Shown here in pieces: positions 57,801 to 64,000 of a stretch of 64,000 nt of DNA; the stretch's first letter is position 1, and every line of letters begins with the position of its first letter. The position numbers and the translations under genes are program-made. Below the pieces are notes generated by a model that did not search any database, was not told the origin of the DNA, and saw nothing but the letters and a program-made list of their open reading frames with translations. Source of the stretch: Hawksworthiomyces lignivorus (taxonomy: Eukaryota; Ascomycota; Sordariomycetes; Ophiostomatales; Ophiostomataceae). The stretch is taken from assembly GCA_002917075.1 (NCBI GenBank), contig NTMA01000036.1:186001-250000 (forward strand). The letters are read 5' to 3'.

Positions 57801-60800
57801 GTATCCACATAATATCTGATAGCATACCTTTTCTAGCGTAAGGCTGACACGATTAAGCGCACGAAACAAATTTTAGAGGAAATAGCTAGGAACTTATAGT
57901 TTCTGCAAAGGCAGAAGCACTGAAAGTATACTCTCAAGTATCACTTAATCGTGGCCAAGCTGTCTCTGCAATTTCTCTTCATAGATACAAATCTAACGAC
58001 GCCGATGAGCTGGGTGAAACTACCTGTAATTTACGAAGTTATATAAGTGTGACTAGAACACGGACGTTTTTCTTACTCCTAGAGGAATTCCTATTTCGTG
58101 ATGAAGAATGTTCTTGGGAGGAGAATGAGTCTGGAATAAACAAATATAAGGACTTGTACAAAAAGTATCAGATTTCCAACGGCTGCATTATCTAGTGGGG
58201 TCGGTGGGGAAAATATTAAGAAGACAGAAACGAAAAATGGAAATATTTTGCTATTTTGTCTAAAGATTTGGCCAGCAAAATTTTTCTATTATCTTCATTA
58301 TTGAAGCCTCATAGATATGATGTTTCAAGCATCAAGCTTAGTGATACAAGGGTAAAAAGACGTACTGGCTTTGTGCGAAGTGATTATCTAACGGTCATGA
58401 CCCCTGAATCCGAGTGTAAAAAGCTCGTAAAGCAGAAACAATAAGAAACAAACGGAAAGCTATACGAAATAATATCATATAGACCATAAGCTTTCTTCGA
58501 GGAAAGGATTTGATGTGGCAATGCCGTCGGGATATGAAGGCCATAGTTTATTTAAATAAGGGGGAAATGAAGGGTAAAAAAAACCAATAAACTAAGATAT
58601 AATAAAAGGTATGGTCCAAAAAAGTAGCGACGCAGGACAGTAACTTTTTTTCTTTTATCGACAGTTACCAAAACAGCCTGAGTCTTATCCGATCTCCTTG
58701 CTAGTTAGGATTATTGGGCTACCTTATACCTTAAATGTCTCGCCGTTCTTGTTCTTTGTATATGCATGCTTTTGTTGCAGTTTACTTTAAACACGAAAGT
58801 GACGGTTCTTGATGATTCAATATCTTATAGTTGAGATATCAGAAATACCGTTCATCATTGTTTCATGGAACTCATTGATTGTCGGCGTCAGTGGTCAAGT
58901 TTTGGCATTGCACGTCGGTTCGGAGCGAGTGTCCTTAGAACGGCTTGGAGGCCCGCACGACTGGTTGCTACCGCGGCTCTTGACTTGACATAGACTCAAC
59001 TAAATTGCGAATATTGGGGAGAAAAAACACTCATGACTGTCTTGATCATGACCCTTCATCAATGAGATTGATTCTGAAGAAGAATTTTGTGAAAGGTACA
59101 TACGTGGTTATTGATGTTCCTGCGAAGATTTGATATTTTTGAAAATTTTAATGCTCGGTATCGTGGATCATTTCATCTTCTGAAATCTCTTGATCTGGCT
59201 GTTGTCTCTGCTCACGTTGCAGCCGTGAATGTGGCTGCAACCGCCGGTTGTGTTGCCTATAATACTCTTCTGACTGATTTCCTTATGCATAGGAAGAGAG
59301 TCATGGTTACGCATTGAACAATTGTAATAATGAGGCCGATCATCACAATAGCCTTATCACATGGACCTGTAGAGATTTTCTTACCACTTTCCCACTGTGA
59401 TCTCATAAAAGGCTGGTTTCCAGAGTGATGAGATCTAGTGTTTTAATACACAGAATAACATTCCTGAGATGGACTCCTACTTAATTGTTTTGAAGACAAA
59501 TTTCTGGCTTCGGCTACCGGTCACTTGTTACCATCCTCTGTTTTCCTATCCATAGGTGATAAGAGCAACTTTGTCGCCATATCCAGAGTCACAACTATGC
59601 TATAATGAGTGATCTGAAGCCGTTTAAGCTTCGGCTTTGCTTGCTTCATTAAGAGGAAGATGTATCGTGGTCTCCTAACATCTAACAGCCCTAAACACTA
59701 CGGTCAAGCTGGACGTAAAGGATAGACTGCCAAGCATTCGTGATAGCGTCAACTTCTCTTAAGAGATGTCAGCATCAGCTATGATTGCAATTTTTATTCA
59801 AGACTGATTTATGCTGAAACTGAAGCCGAAGCCGTCTACACTTATTGAAACCTGCGTGCAGCTCTGATTGCGAGACTTCATTGATCGTGGTCGTTGAGGA
59901 ACAGATGTTGGGGGAGATGGTTTAAATCGCTTGAACAGCAGCTCCATTTATTCGTGCTTCCTATGAAGGCATCAAAGATATTTGGCTCTGGGTATATGTA
60001 ACTAGAGGAGTTTCAATTACAATCTTTGCTTGCTTTATCATTGCTTTTCTGCTTTATTCTTCAATTAATTCCGGATCCCAATCTATGGAACTAGTTGCTA
60101 TAGTCTTTGAACATAATAAAATTGGTATTTCTTCAAAATTGATGCCCCTTCGCGGCGTAGACATGGTTGTCTTGACTTTGTTTTTGTTACCTGAATCGGA
60201 ATAACGCTACGGTTTTGAAAGCGGCACACTATGATTATTAGCATTCTCTCTGGGCTCTCCGGTCGTCCTCTCTGGTCGTCTTCACGACCTGTTTTTCTTA
60301 AACTTAAATTTACTTACAAAAAGAGCTTGAGCTTCACCGATGGGTCACGAAGGTGATATTCCAGTTATTGGAGTCAGTGAACTTGCCTTTTTTGGCCCTT
60401 AAGGTGGCGTCGGCTCTGTTGACCACCACGATGCTGGTACCGCTTTTCATGTCGTCAGGAATCGAAATGGCACTTTAACTTACTGTTATGGGGATGACCA
60501 TGTTGCCAGGAAAAGGTCCAAAGGGATAAAGTTTTACAGGATCTACGCCTTTAGTTGCTTCCACAATGATATATGTACTTGTAAGTGACTTATTGCTATG
60601 GCGAAACCTATATCTTGCTAATTATAAGATGGGTCTATCTCCGCCAACATGGGGGAAAATAGAGTCACTTCGAGGAGCCTGCATAAATCTTACATATACA
60701 AAAGGGAGGTTTATTTATTCTTGACTTGATACATGTATGTCTCATCTTTTTATGAAGATGTTGAAAACCTTAGAAGAAGCGACATTGCTGCTCTGATTTC

Positions 60801-60865
60801 ACCTTAGCTTCCCCGCTACCCTTCTATCAACGCTCTCTGGGTACATTCTAAATAATTACCCTGAT
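54900..60865. other. AT-rich gene-free region where APN2 would be expected
   Basis: Almost 6 kb between the MAT HMG gene and COX13. No open frame exceeds about 75 codons and no exonuclease III-type APN2 motif is visible, although APN2 usually lies here in Sordariomycetes. AT content and TpA density are high, and stop codons fill all frames. This would suit RIP-degraded or expanded non-coding DNA. A short degraded stretch around 56680-56790 keeps a few protein-like words (KLTLEDYFRQFSYNLVIL) that could come from an old transposon; this is weak. Confidence 0.6.
60321..60600 (-). pseudogene. Possible degraded coding remnant, family not recognised
   Basis: Two protein-like minus-strand stretches sit next to each other. 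One reads STYIIVEATKGVDPVKLYPF followed by GPFPGNMVIPIT, ending at a GTAAGT. The other reads SIPDDMKSGTSIVVVNRADA and continues to NNWNITFVTHR and a stop. The codon composition is more coding-like than the surrounding AT-rich DNA. I could not find a start, an acceptor or a family. It could be two short exons of a small gene, or the relic of one. Confidence 0.25.
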
Positions 60866-61526
60866 TTATACGACCTTGTCCTTGTTGTGGTAGTTGACTT
60901 TGTCGTTCCAGCTGGAGAAAAGGAAAGTTAGCCCGTTGTAGACACACCTAAAGTAGCATTGAGAAATTTCCTCGGTGATTCAACCATCACTTACAAAAGG
61001 GTCTTGTCGCCATCGCCCCAGGAGAAGTTCTTGGTGCGGATGTTCTGGTACGGGTATTCGACGCGCTCCTCCAGAGGGGGCAGGTGGTTCCAGTGCTCCC
61101 AATGCTCATTCCACAGGTAATAAGCGTTGGCGCCAGCCGCAACTAGGGCCGGGATGGTGACACTGTTCCCTTCGGTTAGTACGATTTGCAGACCACATAA
61201 ACAAGTAACCGTGCTCCTAGTAGCAGAAGTGATGATCGTTGTCGTCGTGAGCAGTCGAGGTTTCGGACCGGAAGCTTACAAGATGGAAATATTGCGCCAG
61301 AGACCTGTGCATATTAGCAGTCCGATCGTAGTCTTCACAGCGGACGAATCGAGTTGTCCGAAGCTCCAGGAGCAAAGGGATACTCACCAGTCGTCTGGCC
61401 AGCGTGCTCCTTGACAGCGCGGCGCTCACGAACGAACGCGCTTTCGCCGGGGGTGCCAGCAGACGGGGCCGAGAAGAAGCGGCGGGCAGCCGGCATCGCA
61501 CGGCGGGTGAACGCAGAGCGCAGCAT
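60866..61526 (-). CDS. COX13: Cytochrome c oxidase subunit VIa
   Basis: A small nuclear-encoded inner-membrane subunit of complex IV; 125 aa in four exons: 61526-61388, 61304-61280, 61162-60995 and 60911-60866. Exon 2 is only 25 bases, and all introns are GT-AG in phase. The N-terminus is Arg/Ala/Ser-rich without acidic residues for about 30 residues (MLRSAFTRRAMPAARRFFSA), a typical mitochondrial presequence. A single membrane segment crosses the exon 2/3 join (LWRNISIFVTIPALVAAGAN). Conserved VIa features follow: EHWEHWNHLPPLEERVEYPY, NIRTKNFSWGDGDKTLFWND. COX13 is a standard neighbour of the ascomycete MAT locus, which supports the mating-type calls. Confidence 0.93.
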
Positions 61527-63580
61527 GGCGACGAGGAAGAAAAAAAAGATAGATTCCGTTCGAAGCTGCACACAATTGCAATAACGTTGGCGGAGGGGAG
61601 ATGTTCTGACGAAGATTCGATGCAATTGGCAAATGACGAAAACGAGAAGAAGGGGGAAAATTCGTCGGTTGTCGGGAAACGAGGGATTGGAAGCTTTTCC
61701 CGCAACCAAGCAACACTCCACTACGCTCTCACAGATCAGACCACACAAAGCCCGGAAAATCCTGTGGTCCGGATTATTCGCGTCGGCCAGCAGCAAATGC
61801 GCTGTGGAGCTCTGCTCAAAAAGTGGCACACTTGGAGAGGATGACATAATGCCAACGCCCGCTCGTCCATTCGTCATGGCTTTTGCTTACTGGTCTCAAG
61901 GCAGCCTCCATTGTTTATCACCTGACTTTCGATCGTCCGACTCCCAGAGCGCCATTTTACCTCAAGCGTTACAGTGACACAGTAGCACATAGGCTTGGAC
62001 TGCCCAGACCCCGAGGCCTACGACAGCGCGGACAGTCATGCCGGCACAAAGTGTGCCCCTCTCGCGTGCCCAGGTGCCTCTGTTTGCCTGCCTGTGACTC
62101 CACGTCACTTACTCTTTCCCCCCATTGCTGGCGGCGGCTCGCAATTCGCGATTTCCTAGTGACGTTTTTGCTTTGCTTCCGTCTCTTCCCTGATCGGCCG
62201 TGTCCTTTCTGTCCCGCTGCTCGTTTTTCCCATTTCCGACTCAGCCTTCGTTTTCTTCTTCTCTTCCTCTCTCCCATCTAGCGTTTGTTATCTTCTTCTC
62301 TCTCGATCCTCACAAGCCCTTTCCTTATCGCCATCGCGGCCACTGGCCGAGGAGGCACGTCGGTTCCGATATATTTCATTCTATCGACTTCTATCTTCAC
62401 GTCTCATTTTTTCCTCTTTGCGTCTTTGCGCCACAAGCGACGTCACGCCGTTTTGCTAAACCTCACCACCTCCTTCACCATAGTGACGCTCGGTTTCCTC
62501 TACTGTAAACGGCTTTTTCCTCGCACCTTGACTAAACGTCTCGTCCTTTCTCTCATCGGCCCTGGTGTTGCATAGTGCAGGATTGCCACTTCCACACGTC
62601 CTTCTGTAAACTGATATCTGACCTATTTCTTTGCGACTTTCCGCTGCTTGCCGCTCCACCTGGACAACAGCGTCTCCGTCACAGGACGACGTCTCCAACT
62701 GTTCTCCAGTATTTTCCCAGTGCGAAGTACTGCAGATTGTGCGACAAACAAATATTGCCTGCATAGCGACTCGCTTTCGCCTACATACGCTCGCTGTTCT
62801 CATCTTCACCGACTCTACGTGACTTTGTTCTTCCGGCCCTCTACGTCGTGTCTTCATCTTTAACGAGCTGCTGCCAGCGCATTTCTCATCTTCTCCGCGG
62901 TTCCTCAATCCTACAGACGACGCTGGCTTTCCTTTTATCGGCTGCATGCATATATACCGACTCTGCGTTGTACGACACCAGCCAGCGACCTGCAGATAAG
63001 GAGGGGGGAGAGAACAGCACTCAAGTTTTTCTTTGCACTCAACGCTGAACTTTTGGATGGCCTGTGTTTCCGGAACCCAACCTGCCCAACATCGACCTCA
63101 AATCGCTGTGTGTTCCTTTGTTGACAATTGTTTGTCTCTTCCTCAGACGTCTTGCGGGATTGCCGGTGGAAAAAGAGTCTCTTGTAGCGACTCGAATCAG
63201 ATTCCATCAAGGTAAGCGATCTGCACGAAATGAAATGAAATGAAGAAAAGAAGACCGAAGCAAAAGAGGGGTCAGAACGGACACCTGCATTTGCATCGTG
63301 TACCTGCTGGGTGTCACAGCATATCTTGTACTAACATATTTGTTTGCTTTCTTCTTTACGATAACCTTCTAGTTCACATATTTATTCTACGTCTGCCTGG
63401 TCTTCGATTCCTGGCTTCGACTGCAAAATATTTTGGCCACCACATCAAAACCGGCTCGAAGCGGCTCGTCCATAGCTTATTCGTTATTCTTGATTTATTA
63501 TTCAACGTCTTAGCGGTTTTTGCTCTTCGTTTGCTTGCTATATTATACCCACTATCGTTTTTTGTTTCTGTTTCGCCATC
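61527..63580. promoter_or_regulatory. Divergent spacer and long CT-rich leader
   Basis: About 2 kb between the COX13 start and the start of the last gene. From about 62.1 to 63.2 kb the plus strand is strongly pyrimidine-rich, as in long fungal 5' leaders. Minus-strand frames there (for example 62456-62947) are antisense artefacts. A leader intron is visible at 63212-63372. No separate gene is supported. Confidence 0.5.
63212..63372 (+). other. Probable 5'-leader intron of the last gene
   Basis: The donor CAAG/GTAAGC, a near-perfect branch site TACTAACA about 40 bases before the end, a pyrimidine stretch and the acceptor TTCTAG make a complete intron signal. It lies 208 bases upstream of the start codon of the next gene, and the spliced upstream sequence does not connect in frame to it. 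Confidence 0.55.
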
Positions 63581-64000
63581 ATGTCGCTCCTTATCCGTGC
63601 CTTGTCCACGCTGGCTGCATGCACTGTGACGGTTTTCGTCATCGTCCGAGCAATCGCCGCTTCTAGCTACCCGGTGCCTCCTCGCACCAGGCCGCTCCGT
63701 GCAGTTCCTGCCTTTCAACTCTTTCCCCCGAACGCAGCGATATCTCTGACCGAGGACAACAGCACCTTTTTCCCTGCCCGCCCTGCTGCCTTCGGGCCGG
63801 AATTACCTGTTGATGGATTGAGTGCTATACTTTGGATCGGTGCTGGTTTTGGAGAAGATGGTGTTGAACCGCAAGGGGAGCTGGGCTGCAGCGATGTGCC
63901 TGGGTGGGACGGGCGCCGTGCTGCTGACGGCATGCCTATTTTCCCCGACGAAAAATACCTAGACGATGGCACAGACAACTATCTCGAAGATTACTCCGCA
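63581..64000 (+). CDS. Unrecognised protein with N-terminal membrane anchor, 3' end outside window
   Basis: An open frame of 140 codons from MSLLIRALSTLAACTVTVFV to the window end with no stop. Residues about 3-27 are hydrophobic with an Arg, fitting a signal peptide or type II anchor. Then comes a Pro-rich stretch (SYPVPPRTRPLRAVPAF), followed by a motif-like segment LWIGAGFGEDG and ELGCSDVPGWDG, and an acidic DDGTDNYLEDYS. I could not place the family. In many Sordariomycetes APC5 follows COX13, but this does not look like APC5. Upstream it has a long CT-rich leader with a probable intron, which supports a real transcript. Confidence 0.6.
   Translation, partial: MSLLIRALSTLAACTVTVFVIVRAIAASSYPVPPRTRPLRAVPAFQLFPPNAAISLTEDNSTFFPARPAAFGPELPVDGLSAILWIGAGFGEDGVEPQGELGCSDVPGWDGRRAADGMPIFPDEKYLDDGTDNYLEDYSA

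Noticed and set aside
62456..62947. 163-codon minus-strand frame
   Set aside because: Antisense of a CT-rich leader, with no recognisable protein features.

Overview
The window is nuclear DNA of a filamentous ascomycete, most likely a Sordariomycete. The evidence is short GT-AG introns with CTAAC-like branch sites, GC-rich coding exons separated by AT-richer spacers, CT-rich leaders, and the gene order SLA2 - MAT1-1-1 - MAT1-1-2 - HMG-box gene - COX13, which is the ascomycete mating-type (MAT) neighbourhood. The genus cannot be read from the sequence. All exon joins below were worked out by hand from splice signals and reading phase, and no database was consulted.

Left third (1-20.2 kb), gene-dense: the 3' part of a urea transporter (DUR3), a DUF427 protein, an aquaporin, a 5'-truncated 5-oxoprolinase/hydantoinase B fragment abutting a 30-base poly-A tract, an importin of the Nmd5/Kap119 (importin-7/8) type, the Arp2/3 subunit ARPC4 (Arc19), the proteasome-associated deubiquitinase Ubp6, and a small unrecognised three-exon gene.

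Middle (20.2-39 kb), gene-poor: one TRI12-type MFS transporter at 25.7-27.9 kb, one possible orphan membrane protein at 35.2-35.8 kb, homopolymer runs, and a 29-bp perfect inverted repeat at 32.7-32.9 kb. Otherwise it is AT-rich spacer without convincing genes.

Right third (39-64 kb), the MAT region: REV3 (DNA polymerase zeta catalytic subunit) and SLA2 are divergently transcribed from an 0.8-kb spacer that carries four tandem CCAATTG units. Next come MAT1-1-1 (alpha box, unusually long at 746 aa), a probable MAT1-1-2, and a 177-aa HMG-box gene best read as MAT1-1-3. The strain therefore appears to be MAT1-1, so a heterothallic lifestyle is plausible but not proven. APN2, usually found between the MAT genes and COX13, is not visible; about 6 kb of AT-rich sequence with no substantial ORF lies there instead. 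COX13 follows, then the 5' end of an unrecognised gene that runs off the window. The alpha-box and HMG proteins are the expected transcriptional regulators of mating identity. The flanking genes (endocytic SLA2, respiratory COX13, repair polymerase REV3) are linked by position, not by pathway.
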